Below are positions 1-11,150 of a stretch of 64,000 bases of DNA, one piece after another. The position numbers and the translations under genes are program-made. The DNA comes from Pomphorhynchus laevis (Eukaryota > Acanthocephala > Palaeacanthocephala > Echinorhynchida > Pomphorhynchidae). Within the stretch, counting starts at the first letter, position 1. Each line of letters starts with the position of its first letter. The notes below the pieces were generated by a model. It did no database searches. It was not told the origin of the DNA and saw only the letters and a program-made list of their open reading frames with translations. The stretch covers positions 101,199 to 165,198 of the forward strand of contig WNNJ02003437.1 of assembly GCA_012934845.2 (NCBI GenBank), given 5' to 3'.

Positions 1-1385
1 GGATGGGTCTCATCAGCTGATGATTAAGACCTGCATTTCACGTTTCGACCCTTATTATCTGCTTTCTTCGTATGCTGATGCTGATCGGATTTGAACTCAG
101 GACTTATGTATCGCGATTCAACGCTACATCCACTGAGCTGACTGCTCTAGTGGTGTAGATATACATTTCTGTACATTACTTTTGGTAGGGGATCGTATTC
201 TAACGATCTATTAGAAACCTACCCGATGTGTGTGATCCGCTAGCCGGATCACAGTTTTTCATGCTGCCACTTGCAATGCATGATTTTAATTTAACTTGAT
301 TGCATCTATGAGCTGAAAGTTTTTCCGATTGTGGCACAATCGGATGGGTCTCATCAGCTGATGATTAAGACCTGCATTTCACGTTTCGACCCTTATTATC
401 TGCTTTCTTCGTATGCTGATGCTGATCGGATTTGAACTCAGGACTTATGTATCGCGATTCAACGCTACATCCACTGAGCTGACTGCTCTAGTGGTGTAGA
501 TATACATTTCTGTACATTACTTTTGGTAGGGGATCGTATTCTAACGATCTATTAGAAACCTACCCGATGTGTGTGATCCGCTAGCCGGATCACAGTTTTT
601 CATGCTGCCACTTGCAATGCATGATTTTAATTTAACTTGATTGCATCTATGAGCTGAAAGTTTTTCCGATTGTGGCACGATATTATCCTCACAGGTATTG
701 TTCCTATTTATGATACAGCAGGACGCTACTAATCAGTCTGGATGGGTCTCATCAGCTGCTGATTAAGACCTGCATTTCACGTTTCGACCCTTATTATCTG
801 CTTTCTTCGTATGCTGATGCTGATCGGATTTGAACTCAGGACTTCTGTATCGTGATTCAACGCAACATCCACTGAGCTGGCTGCTCCAGTGGTGTAGATA
901 TACATTTCTGTATACTACTTTTGGTAGGGGATCGTGTTTTAACGAACTATTAGAAACCTACCTTAAGTGTGTTATATACTATTAATATATTGCAAGTGGC
1001 AGCATGAAAAACTGTGATCCGGCTAGCGGATCACACAAATAGGTAGGTTTCTAATATATCGTTAGAATACGATCCCCTACCAAAAGTAATATACAGAAAT
1101 GTATATATACATCACTAGAGCAGCCAGCCTAGTGTATATAGCGTTGAATCGCGATACAGACGTCAAGAGTTCAAATCCGATCAGCACCAATGTACGGAAT
1201 AAGCAGATAAAAAGGGTCGAAACGTGAATTGTATGTCTGAGTCAGTAACTGATGAGATCCACACAGGCAGATTAGTAGCGTCTGGCTATATCACAAATAG
1301 GAACAATTCCTGTAAGGATAATATCGTGCTATAATCAGAAGAATTTCAGTTCACAGATGCAATCAAGTTAAATAAAATTTAATGA
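1..1385 (-). repeat. tRNA-derived repeat array S1 with inverted copy
   Basis: Two head-to-tail units with a 341-bp period start at 1 and 342. A third, partial unit starts at about 740. An inverted copy of the unit plus its left flank runs from about 975 to 1385, so 672-1385 can fold back on itself. The minus strand of each unit has a tRNA-like head: an A-box-like TCAGCTCAGTGG (130-141) and a B-box-like GAGTTCAAATCC (87-98) at tRNA spacing. Past the head lie GGGTCGAAACGTG and CTGATGAGACCC, words of a hammerhead core. The unit junction has a 9-bp hairpin, CCGATTGTG/CACAATCGG (near 325-343). A SINE or retrozyme-like element is inferred. The array probably sits in an NDUFA9 intron. Confidence 0.75.
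87..141 (-). promoter_or_regulatory. Internal pol III promoter-like A and B boxes of S1
   Basis: The A box (130-141) and B box (87-98) are about 30 bases apart. The sequence between reads like an anticodon arm and variable region, and CCT-GAGTTCAAATCC resembles a T arm. The same pair recurs in the later units and, reversed, near 1100-1185. No intact tRNA cloverleaf with an acceptor stem is visible, so this is tRNA-derived rather than a tRNA gene. Confidence 0.6.
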
Positions 1386-1509
1386 AAAAATTATTTTTAG
1401 TATTTTCGATTCTGCAAAACATACGTTTTATACATTTCATTTGAGTTAAACGATGGAAGTGGAATTTGATAATGCAACTATATGGTAGTAAATAAATTAT
1501 TACACAATC

Positions 1510-1726
1510 TAGATACGATAGCTTGGCCGATAAATCCAGTTCCTCCAAATACAGTAACCACTTGTCCATTAAATCCTGCTCGTCTAGATGGTCCGAGAGG
1601 GCCGCGTGGTAATTGATGCTGATAAGCCCCAGATGAAACACGGTTATCAATCGCAGATTGTCCCTGCCCAACGTTTGTGGAGAAATATCTGAAACATATT
1701 CGTTTTCCAATAACCAAAGACGGCAT
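1510..1726 (-). CDS. NDUFA9: NDUFA9, first coding exon (complex I subunit)
   Basis: The minus-strand reading starts MPSLVIGKRICFRYFSTN, a basic, hydroxylated stretch typical of a mitochondrial presequence. It then gives VVTVFGGTGFIGQAIVSRL, the GxxGxxG nucleotide-binding turn of the atypical short-chain dehydrogenase fold of NDUFA9, a complex I accessory subunit at the matrix-side base of the arm. The chosen ATG directly follows TTATTTTCAG, a good splice acceptor, so a 5' UTR intron is likely, although an upstream in-frame ATG at 1753 also exists. Similarity stops after SRL, where GTGTAAT offers a donor. The remaining exons would lie to the left, beyond the window or past S1. The exact donor base is uncertain. 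Confidence 0.72.
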
Positions 1727-1912
1727 CTGAAAATAAATCAATTTTATTGACAAATAAGATAAAATGTATAAAGAAGGAAATACGCTATTACTAGATTTTG
1801 GCTAAAGTAGCGGATATTATTAAATTTGACAATATGACGAGCACTGATCAAAGTTGCAAACTGTATATAAATAAGAAGTAACAAACAAGCAATATCAATT
1901 CAAAATATAGTG

Positions 1913-2868
1913 CGGGTGGTGTTTAATTAAAAAAGCCTTTTCCGGTTCTCATATATTGAATAACGAAAGTTATTAGTAAGATACGTACGTGATTATTCGG
2001 TTTTCGACTGAGGATAATCATATTACGAGATATTCAATTTTTAATTTTTTTATGCTAAATATAAGAACCAGAAACAGGCGGTATTCTACTAAATGCTAAT
2101 GTAAATACCCCCTTTTTCCGGCACTCATATTTTGCATAACGGAAGGTATTAGTAAGAAAAGTACGTGATTATTCGGTTTTCGACTGAGGATAATCATATT
2201 ACGAGATATTCAATTTTTAATTTTTTTATGCTAAATATAAGAACCGGAAACAGGCGGTGTTTAACTAAATGCTAATTTAAATACCGCCTTTTTCCAATTC
2301 TCATATTTTGCATAACGGAAGGTATTAGTAAGATACGTACGTGATTATTCGGATTTCGACTGAGGATAATCAAATACGAGATTTTTAATTTTTAATTTTT
2401 TATGCTAAATATAAGAACCGGAAACAGGCGGTATTTAACGAAATGCTAATTTAAATACCGTCTTTTTCCGGTTCTCATATTTTGCATAACGAAAGTTATT
2501 AGTAAGATACGTACGTGATTATTCGGTTTTCGACTGAGGATAATCATATTACGAGATATTTAATTTTTAATTTTTTATGCTAAATATAAGAACCGGAAAC
2601 AGGCGGTGTTTAAGTAAATGATAAGTTAAATACCGCCTTTTCCTGTTCTCATATTTTGCATAACGGAAGGTATTAGTAAGATACGTACGTGATTATTCGG
2701 TTTTCGACTGAGGATAATCATATTACGAGATATTCAATTTTTAATTTTTTTATGCTAAATTTAAGAACCGGAAACAGGCGGTGTTTAAGTAAATGATAAG
2801 TTAAATACCGCCTTTTTCCGGTTCTCATGTTTTGCATAACGGAAGGTATTAGTAAGATACGTACGTTC
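1913..2868. repeat. Palindromic 175-bp satellite, about 5.4 units
   Basis: Units start near 1935, 2111, 2287, 2461, 2636 and 2811, a period of 174-176 bp. The last unit is cut by a LINE at about 2868. Each unit is itself an inverted repeat: CCGCCTTTTTCCGGTTCTCA at one end is mirrored by TAAGAACCGGAAACAGGCGG at the other, and the mirror extends through TTAAATA outward and TATTTTGCATAA inward for about 40 bp per arm. The centre also holds GATTATTC/GGATAATC. A MITE-like hairpin element amplified in tandem is inferred. No coding content. Confidence 0.85.
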
Positions 2869-3835
2869 TCTCTTCTGCTTATCGATCTCTCTCCGTTTAT
2901 CAAACCTTTTCCCTTCAACGTCATGCAATACGCAGATGACATCCTCATCTAAGCTCATGCACCCGCACATCGCATACACTATATCGGCAATTCTGCCTCC
3001 AACTATCTTTCTTCTATCTACGAACGTTTCTCCAATCTCCATCTCGTTCTAAACCCGACAAGTCTAAAATGATGTGGATCCTCCCCCGTAAACCAAACAT
3101 ATCTCCTCCCACTGTATCTTTTGCCTCATCGATCATCCCCATAGTCCACAATTTCACTTTCTTAGGCTTCTATTTCGATGATCACCAAAACCCTTAAACC
3201 CTTCGTCCGCGACAAGGTCCGCTCGTCTAACTTAATTCTCCGCGACATTCGCCGTATTTGACCCCTTATCGACTTCCGTTCTCGTATGTATCTTCTTTCT
3301 TCGCTTCTCTTCCCTAAAATGAATTACTGCCTCAGCCTCTTCGCCAATTCTCCAAAATCCATCATCATACCACCTTCAACGCATCATCAACTCCGCCGTT
3401 CGAGTGCTCATACGTCTCTGTCGCTTCGACCAAACATCCACATATCTTGCCTAACTCTCCTGGCAGACCATTCACATTCGCATTCAACTCGCCTTCTCGT
3501 AATTTTTCGTCTTATCGCTATCAGCTCCCCATCTTTCATCAACCTCCCTTTCTTAGACGGTACTCGCCCCACCTCTCTATCGGTACGTTTCCGTCATTCT
3601 CTCTTACTCAAGGTTCCCAATTACTCCAACAACTACGGTATCTGATCCTTCATCGTCGCCTCCTTACTTAATTAGAATCAGCTCCCACTCGACGTCCGCC
3701 GAGCTCACTTCTTTATCACATTTAAATACCTCCTCCGTTCTCACCTTCTCGACATATAATTTAGATTTTTGTTTTTTCATCGTGGTCATGTAAGCGTGTG
3801 AAGGCACGCATTTGCCGCGTAAAAAATAATTTATT
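2869..3835 (+). mobile_element. LINE family A (CR1/L2-like), 3' fragment A1
   Basis: Broken plus-strand frames match the end of the family-A reverse transcriptase read in full at 50145-51176: the MQYADDI catalytic box, HLVLNP, and the tail SSLLFPKMNYCLSLFANSPK. It ends in the family 3' hairpin (GCGTGT-GAAG-GCACGC) and an A-rich tail. The 5' end abuts the 175-bp satellite in mid-unit, as expected of a 5'-truncated insertion. Several frameshifts and stops make it dead. Small ORFs in this stretch are debris of this gene. Confidence 0.85.
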
Positions 3836-4250
3836 TAAAGTGCCAAATGCGTGCCAGCTCCGAGATTACAAGTCCACTAACTAACAAAAAAGACAGCAAA
3901 AGTCATGCAGATAAATTAGCTAAATTATTTAAATAGTATCGGATTTGGCTTTTGAAGACGAAGAGAAGAAAGATGATTGAAAATTAAGGCAAAACTGTTA
4001 GAAGCAAAAACACTAAGATCATTAAAACGACAAGCAGGTGCATGATCATAGATAAGAATGTCATCAGCGTATTGCATAACATGGAAGTTAAATGTATGAG
4101 AAATAAAAGACAAATCACCGAGAAGAGAGAAAAGCAAAGGGCCTAATACGAAGCCTTGTGGAACACCGGACGGGATGGAAGAAGGATGGGAAAGAGAAAA
4201 GTTAGAACACACTCGAAAAGTACGGTTTGATAGATATGAAGAAAATCAAA
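3836..4250 (-). mobile_element. LINE family A fragment A2
   Basis: The minus strand begins with the family tail complement (GCCAAATGCGTGCCAGC) and then gives reverse transcriptase reading GVPQGFVLGPLLFSLLGDL and MQYADDILIYDHAPA over 3925-4212. It is an internal-deletion fragment lying tail to tail with A1. It is more diverged from copy A4 than A3 or A6 are, so it is probably older. Confidence 0.8.
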
Positions 4251-4255
4251 CATCA

Positions 4256-6205
4256 GTAGGAACGGTTATCTTATTCACAAACCCCCATCCCCTAGCTTTC
4301 ATTGCACATCAACAAATTCTATCCTCGACATTTTACTGCTTCACTCAAGGTGGTTGTTAAAACTCCTCTGCACGGAGCTGTCGCGACATCCACCTCTCAT
4401 GACCTAATTCGTTAGGGAATTGAGAAAGATATGTTGCTTCAAAGGAGGTTTCACTTTGATCCGATCAAAGTGGCCTTCTTTCAAGCGGCTATCCAACACT
4501 TTCCCAGAATAGGAAATGATAGCTTAACCGAATTTCATACCTTCCTCTTTTCGCAAGCTACGGCGATTTTATCGACTACCTATAAAAGTCGTATATACAA
4601 TCCCACTCCGACAAAACTCAAGGTCCTAGTAAAACTGCTTAACCTCCCTAATCTCTCTGTTTCCGCCAGACAGGCTCTCTCGAACAAATACTGGAGCACT
4701 AGAGATAGGTTCCAGCTAAGTAGGGATAGGATGAATATTGCTCGCCTTAATCCTTCTCAGTCTTCCTTTTGGAAGATTTTCAAGAAGGAGAAGTTTGTTT
4801 GTTGGAAGGATATAGCATTGGGCTGGATTGGTAATGTAGGCCTTGACAAAGTTGTTGAGGAGTCACTAGCCCTACATAACTATGGAGCCGCGCAATCACC
4901 TAAACCAATCCCGCCTTAGGATAACTTCAGGAGTAGGAATCTATCTGTTACGGATATCCTTAACTCCTGTGGTCCACTACCGGGCACCTCCAAATCCGTC
5001 GCTCCGTTTTCTTCTCAGGACTGTCAGCTTTTGACAGCCGATCAGAGAAGAGGGGTGGCCGTCGCAATGCTTTAAGTTTCACCATCCGATGTAGCAGGCA
5101 TCAATATTAGTAAGCGTGTTTTTATTCCTAAGAAAAATCCTGTTCTATGCGCTAAAGATCTGCGACCCATTTCGATTCAAAATGCCCTCGTGTCGATTTA
5201 CGAAAAAGCGCTTGCGCGTAAAATCCGCGACCATTTAAATAGGCGTAATTTGATCCCCCAGTTTTTCATGGGTTCGTTAAAGGTCGCTCAGTACATTCAG
5301 CAGTTGGTGAAGTGGAGCAGTTTTGTCGGGTTAATAGCCAGCGTCTAGTTGTAGCTGTTTTCGTTGACTTCTCTGCTGCATTTGACCGCGTCTCCATTCC
5401 CTTTGTATGTATTTCTTTTCTCAAATCCATTGGGTTGCCTGCGATAATTGTGAACAGGGTGGAGATTTTGCTGTACACCAAGCGATTTTGTTATAAAGAC
5501 GACCCTAATGTGCGTCAATTCTACCCTATCACGGGTGTACCTCAAGGAACCCTACTTTCTCCAATCTTATATCTTGCTGCCTCCATTAACCTATTCAAAA
5601 TATTTAAACGCAAACAACGTCTTGTGGTGTACGCTGATGACACCACAGCCCTGTTCACTGGACACATGTGTAAAAACGTAGTTTCTGACATCAGCCGTTT
5701 CTTTTTAAGATTAAAAGATCAGTTCCCCATATCCAACGTTACTTAAACTCCGATAAATCGCAGGTGGTCGTCTTTCATGGCACCCCTGCTACAAAGCAAA
5801 AACTCAAGAGATTAGCACTCTCTGCGCTCTCCTCCATATTTGCCTCTGAACCACTCCCCACCTTCACAAGTGCGCCTTTGGGGCACCTGGGCTCTCTCGG
5901 GATTAGCCTCTTTTCGAGAGGACGTCCCCCAGAGCAAAGGCTAAGGTTTCTTAAGCTCCTCGTCTCTCATTTGCCCACCATAGTCCGTGCCGATTGGTTT
6001 CTTCGGGGGGGGGGTGAAAGACCCCGGGTGGTTCAGTCGGAAGGCGACGTGTTGGATCGGTTGGGAGGCTCAGATCCCCTTGGATTTGAGGCCATAATAG
6101 TGTTGAAGATTAGTGAAAGAATTTTTTGTTCGCTAACTGAATGTTTTGACTTTTTTATGTATTAATTTATTTTTTGTGATATAAAAAATTCTTTATTTAT
6201 TATAT
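4256..6205 (+). mobile_element. LINE family I (I/Jockey group), 5'-truncated copy I1
   Basis: The plus strand reads the end of an endonuclease domain, then a linker with FHFDPIKVAFFQAAIQ, SSFWKIFKKEKF and DILNSCGPLPGTSKS, then reverse transcriptase: KDLRPISIQN, FVDFSAAFDRVSIPFV, GVPQGTLLSPILYLA and VVYADDTTALFTG. The copy has scattered stops and frameshifts and an internal deletion of about 160 bp near 5880 relative to copy I3. The 3' part continues as LSRGRPPEQRLRFLKLL, a shared C-terminal signature of the family. The AT-rich end runs to about 6205, where a PLE starts. Confidence 0.85.
4431..5746 (+). pseudogene. Family I ORF2 reverse transcriptase remnant (copy I1)
   Basis: Two main open pieces remain: 4431-4919 (pre-RT linker, 162 codons) and 5312-5746 (RT palm with FSAAFD, the GVPQG box and YADD, 144 codons). 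Between them the frame is lost several times. The RT would have copied the LINE RNA at a nicked chromosomal target. It is not functional here. Assignment to the I/Jockey group rests on the APE-type endonuclease and the zinc-knuckle ORF1 of sister copy I2. Confidence 0.75.
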
Positions 6206-6235
6206 GAGTGATATTTGTTGAGGCTTTTATCACAC
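6206..6235 (+). repeat. Left inverted end repeat of PLE-1
   Basis: GAGTGATATTTGTTGAGGCT... (30 bases) is the reverse complement of 7443-7471 with one mismatch. PLEs often carry partial terminal repeats in direct or inverted order, so these may mark the element's borders or an inverted second copy. Confidence 0.7.
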
Positions 6236-7118
6236 ATTACAAATGTATTTGATTTCAAATACATTGAAAATCAAACGTATTTGAATTCAATAGTGAATTC
6301 TAGATTCAACAACAAGGGACAGCTATGGGTACACCAGTTGCACCTACCTACGCAAACATCTACGTTGCCCAAATCGAAAAAGATTATATATCAACACAAC
6401 CAGTATAATCGATAATCTGGTGGAGATACATCGACGATGTACTTTTGATATGGCCTGACGATTTGGAATCCCTAAGGAGTTTTATCGAACGGCTGAATAA
6501 GCACTCTGAACTAAAATCCACACTACAGCTACCTAACGATGAAGGGAAAACCAACTACCTAGATAGCATAATTTATAGGGATAGTATAGAAACTATACAA
6601 ACGACTATATACCGGAAACCAACAAACATTCCGCAATTACTACATGCGAGTAGTACACATTCTAGCAAAACAGCGACTGATGATTTTTAATAAACTGCTT
6701 TGATTGAGGAAATTATGCAGTGAAGATTTGCAATTTGCATTCGAAGCAAAAATCTAGAGAAAAATCTGAAGCTTCGAGGTTATTCGCATACGCAAGTTTA
6801 CACTCAGCTAAAAAGGTATTTAAACTAAAAAGGACAAGTATTTTGGAAAAACAAGATGAAGAAGATTCTGAAGGAATAAGACCTAAAGTAATAGTATTAT
6901 ATCATTCCGTAACTAACGATCTGGGAAAATACATTGCAATAGCTTGTGAACCGAATGATATAACACCCGATTAAATAGTTCCAACAATACTATTTCAGAG
7001 ATCTCAAAATTTATGGGACATTTTAATTTTCTCCAAAGTTCGTACTGATCTGAATTTTGAAAGACATTTCGGTAGCAACAAAAAGTGCAACAAATCAAGA
7101 TGTAAATCTTGTATTCAG

Positions 7119-7484
7119 ATGAACGAAACTCATATGTTCAAAAGCAATGTGACATCGTTAAAATATAAAATAAAGAACACCAATGATTGCGATACAGACA
7201 ATATAGTCTACTTAATGGACTGCGAATGCGGTAAACAATATGTTGGTGAATCGGGATGTCCATTTAGAATAAGAATGAACAACAGGAGAGCTGATATTAA
7301 AAATAATATGGACAATCACGATGCAGTAGTTCAGCATGCAAGAGAATTTCCAGAGCATAAGATGAACTACACAATAATTGAGTCTGAATTCTCATCGAAT
7401 AAACAACGCAAGGAAGATAGAAGTTTTGGATCGGCCAATAAATGTGATAAAAGCCTTAACAAATATCACTCCTATAATCTATAA
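7119..7484 (+). CDS. GIY-YIG endonuclease domain of PLE-1 (fragment)
   Basis: An open frame of 121 codons. The VYLMDC...KQYVGES segment is the GIY-YIG core seen in Penelope elements (VYLI.C..C...YVGET), followed by an arginine-rich helix (RIRMNNRR) and H. In the family the domain nicks the target DNA before reverse transcription. The final residues replace the last conserved helix, so the domain looks damaged at the C-terminus. The first ATG is simply the first in the open frame; the true protein starts in the upstream RT. Confidence 0.75.
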   Translation: MNETHMFKSNVTSLKYKIKNTNDCDTDNIVYLMDCECGKQYVGESGCPFRIRMNNRRADIKNNMDNHDAVVQHAREFPEHKMNYTIIESEFSSNKQRKEDRSFGSANKCDKSLNKYHSYNL

Positions 7485-7606
7485 ATAAATAGGGGTTTTA
7501 TTAATAACTATATAATCGATAAAAACTTTAAGAAACAAAAACATGCAAAAGACAACTTTAAATAGAAGCCGTTCACGACGTGTATTTTGAAATCTTCAAC
7601 TTATAT

Positions 7607-9847
7607 TCACGGCCTCAGGTCCAGAGGGATCTGAGCCCCTCGGCCGTACCAGCGCGCCGCCCTCTGACTGAACCATCCGGGGTTTCTCACACACCTAAGA
7701 GTCCAGTCAAGGCGGACTATGGTTATTAATCTCGAGTTGAGGAGCTTGAGAAACCTTAGTCTTTGTTCTGGGGAACGTCCTCGTGAGAAGAAGACTAATC
7801 CCGAGATAGCTAAAGTACCCCAGATGCGCACTTGGGTCATCCCATTTAATGACATTTGCTGGGCCCGTTTCAGAGTGGTTGATGCTGCAAAATGGAGGAG
7901 AGTGCAGAGAGTGCTAGTCTCTTAAGTTTCTTTTTGGTGGCAGGAACGCCATGAAAGACTACCACCTGCGATTTAGAGGAGTTTAAAATAAGATTGGATG
8001 GGGCAACTGATCTTTTAATCTTAAAAAGAAACGACTGATGTCAGAGATTACATCTTTGCACCTGCGTCCAGAGAACAAGGTTGTGGTATTATCAGCATAT
8101 ACCACTAGATGTTGATCACGTTTAAAATTCTTGAATAGTACAATGGATGCAGCAAGATATAAGATAGGAGAAAGTGGGGATCCTTGAGGTACACCCGTAA
8201 TAGGGTAGAACTGACGCGCATCAGGGTCGTCTTCATAGTAGAACCGCTTGGTGTACAGCAATATCTCCACCCTGTTAACAATTCTCGCAGGCAACCCGAG
8301 GGACCTGAGAGAGGAGATTAACGAAGGGAATGAAGATTTGGTAAAATACAGCTGAAAAATCAAGAAAAACAGCCACAGCAAGCTGATGACTATTATCCTG
8401 ACAAAACTGATGCACTTTACCAATTGCTGAATTTACCGAGCACCCTTTGACAAACCCATGAAAACTCGATGGGATCAAATTACGCCTACATAAATGAACG
8501 CGGATTCTAGGCGCAAGCGCTTTCTCGTAGATGGATATGAGGGCGTTTTGAATCGAGATAGGCCGCAGATCTTTAGGACAAGTGATTAATCTCTTTTTAG
8601 GTAAAAAACTCGACGGCTGATGTTGATGTCCGCTATGTCGGACGGGGAGGCTAATAGCATTGTGATGGCGACCTCCTTTCTCTGACTGTATGTCAAAAGC
8701 TGACAGACACGAGTGGAGAGTGGCGCGTGGGGTTTGGAGGTGTTCGGGAGTGGTCCCCAGGAGTTAAGGATATCTGTAACAGATAAGTCCCTACCCCTGA
8801 AGTCACATCAAGGAGGGATTCAGCAGACAAACTTCTCCTTCTTGAATATCTTCCAGAAGGAAACCTGAGAATGGTTTAGGTGAGCAATGCTTGCTATCCC
8901 TGCTCAGCTGGAGCTTATATCTAGAGCTCCAATATTCATTCGATAGGATCTGTCTTGCGGAAACAGAGAGATTGGGAAAGTGTAACATTTTTGCTAGGAC
9001 TTTGAGCTTTGTTGGAGTAGGATTGTATATTCGACCTATATAGGTAGTCGAAAGTATCGCGGTAGCTTGCGATGAGAGGTAGGAATTAAATTCGGTCAAA
9101 CTCTCAATTCCAATTCTGGGGAAGAGTTGGATAGCTGCCTGAAAGAAGGCCATTCTAATAGGGTCAAATTGAAACCTTCTTCTTAGCAACGTATCGTTCT
9201 ATAGGTGCCAGCGAATTAGGTCATGATAGGTGGTCTGTTGTTGAAGCGACTGCTCAGTGCAAATGGGTAACAACAACCGCATCTTATGTAGCAGTAATAT
9301 GTCGAGGAGAGAATTTGTTGTAGAGCAATGAAAGGTGGGGGAAGGTGGTTTATAAATAAGATAGTCGATCATTGCTCTGTGGAGTGCTGCATTAATCCAA
9401 TGACCAGTTCTGTCGTTAAAGTCACCAAGTAACATGTCATAACCTCTCCCCAATATTCGATCCAGGAGGTCACGGTTCTTGTGAATTTCTCCTGGTCGAA
9501 TATAGACATTAGCTATGTTTATACGCTTACCGTTCTTACAAAGTGATATAGCTAAACAAGATAGGGCTGGACAAGAGTAGTTTAACAGGAGGGATGATCT
9601 TAAGGAGCTTTTCACTAGGGTTACAATACCTTGAGATGAAGAGAAGTGAGGGGGTTATGTAAGGAGTAAAGTGGGTGTAGATATGCTTAGGGATACATCG
9701 AGTAATATCACGGGGGAGACGGATAGACCGCGTATCCTGAAGGACTATAACATCTGCATCTCTACAAGATAGAATGCTAAGGGCGGAAGCACCTCCCGAA
9801 TTCCACTGAAGGATATTTAGTGAAAAAGGCCCTTGATTACTTCCCAT
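7607..9847 (-). pseudogene. Family I ORF2 (APE endonuclease and RT), broken
   Basis: It starts MGSNQGPFSLNILQWNSGGA, the endonuclease N-terminus, with VIVLQDTRS. It continues in another frame with ANVYIRPGEI and MLLGDFNDRTGHW (the catalytic GDFN box). RT motifs follow: GVPQGSPLSPILYLA and VVYADNTTTLFSG, where the YADD box reads YADN, removing one catalytic aspartate. Multiple frames and the altered box mean it is dead. In the family this protein performs target-primed reverse transcription in the nucleus. Confidence 0.8.
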
Positions 9848-9881
9848 TGCGTAAGTGTTACCGAAGTGGGACGCCCTCCAC

Positions 9882-11085
9882 CTAGTCGCAACTAGAGGCG
9901 GAAAGGTCGCCTTTACCGCTTCCCGTCACGACAAATGGAGTCGCTTGCCTACGAGCGATATGTTCATTTCCCTCGTTAGCTATAGCCCAGATCGAATCCT
10001 TCCGAGCAAGCTTCAGAGCGGCTATGCTCAGCGTTGACCCGTTTCGTTTCTTAGATTTTGGTGGATTATTAATATTGTTGATCTTCCCAGAATGAAGAGG
10101 ACGGAAAGATTCTGTTAATTGACCTACCAATTTTTGGACCAATTTTTCAAAGTGGATCATTGATGCATGATGCTGCATTTCAAGAAGTTTAAGAATTTCC
10201 GTATCCGGCATCATGTCGTCTTTCTTGTTAGACGAGACAGCTTCCACGAAGCTAGTCGATTTTGCTGTCACACTCCAGTGTCTCTTTTGGTATGCCTTAA
10301 AGATTTTACACTTTTTTGACCATGCGGGGTGCTCACCACCGCAGTTTGCGCAAAATGGCTTACCTTCACACTTCTCAGGATGTATAGCAATTGTAACACA
10401 CACGCCGCACTTATAGGTAGAGAACAGCCAGAAGACCAATGCCCCCACTGATGACAATTGTTGCAGTGAGGGTACGTTAGTGAGTCGGTTTCGATTATTG
10501 AAAATCTCAAATTATACCCCATAAAAGGATTGCATGTTGAAATCGGCAGTTTTAGAGCTTCATCCACCGGGGCATTGCAGAACGCCAAGGGAATGGGGAA
10601 GCCATTAATCCCTTTTATAAAGCGAACGTTAGAGATTTTGTTATCACTTTCTAGGGCTGATATATCTTCTTCTGAAATGAATGTTGGAATATTATTTATC
10701 TTTATTGTTGTCAGAATTGGTTTGGAAGCAATTATACCTTGTTCAGAATGCTCTTTTAAAAGTAGTCGACGTACGACATTGCCAGATCAGGAGTGCAGAA
10801 TAAGATTTTAATCTCAGATTCATAATATTTAATCGCATTGAACAATATCCTTTTTTTAAATCGATCGGCAAAGCCCCTTATAAAAACATTGAACATGTTC
10901 TGCCTTTCCAGAGGCACCAAAAGTCTGATAATCACGAGGTTGGATAATTTTGGTACCGGGGGGAGTTCCCCCTCCGAAATATATTCAAGAGAAGCTAAAT
11001 CTCCACTTACCTCGTTTATTGCATTGGCAGGAAAATTAGGTTTCATTGAGTTATTTGAACGCTCCGACATGCTAAATTTACTCAT
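9882..11085 (-). pseudogene. Family I ORF1 (zinc-knuckle RNA-binding protein), broken
   Basis: The start at 11085 (MSKFSMSERSNNSMKP) opens 109 codons. The frame then shifts at least twice through 10588-10268 and 10457-9882. Zinc knuckles appear as HCNNCHQWGHWSSGC, then KCGVC, and CANCGGEHPAWSKKC followed by KIFKAYQKR. These paired CCHC-type fingers are the hallmark of ORF1 in I/Jockey/R1-type LINEs, where the protein packages the LINE RNA. The C-terminal part is basic and low in complexity. Confidence 0.78.
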
Positions 11086-11150
11086 TTTTTCAATTCGCTT
11101 TTTTGATATTCAAATGATATATTGCCTTCCTATCTGAATACAAATAACTA

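Larger units (their letters stand above)
6206..7560 (+). mobile_element. Penelope-like element PLE-1 with GIY-YIG domain
   Basis: Broken plus-strand frames give PLE reverse transcriptase motifs: QGTAMGTPVAPTYANIYVA and WRYIDDVLLIWPDDLESLRS, then NYLDSIIYRDS and YRKPTN. After a CKSC-type linker, an open piece at 7119-7484 reads DTDNIVYLMDCECGKQYVGE...RMNNRRADI, a GIY-YIG endonuclease, the usual C-terminal nuclease of canonical Penelope elements. The RT N-terminus is missing. The element is framed by near-identical inverted repeats. Several breaks; inactive. Confidence 0.88.
7575..11150 (-). mobile_element. LINE family I, near full-length copy I2
   Basis: On the minus strand this holds an ORF1 with zinc knuckles (11085 to 9882), an APE-type endonuclease (9847-9199), the pre-RT linker (9189-8803), RT (8478-7983) and the family C-terminus FSRGRSPEQRLRFLKLL (7855-7607). 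The order and the gag-like ORF1 fit the I/Jockey/R1 groups. At least eight frame breaks are visible, so it is inactive, but it supplies the family's 5' half, which is missing from I1 and I3. Confidence 0.87.

Noticed and set aside
87-141. Functional tRNA gene
   Set aside because: A and B boxes are present but there is no acceptor stem or good anticodon arm, and the unit is repeated as part of a longer repeat.
1913-2868. CRISPR-like array
   Set aside because: Units are 175 bp, contiguous and without unique spacers; the genome is eukaryotic.
3286-3671. Ser/His-rich plus-strand proteins
   Set aside because: Frame-shifted readings of the family A RT tail, not genes.
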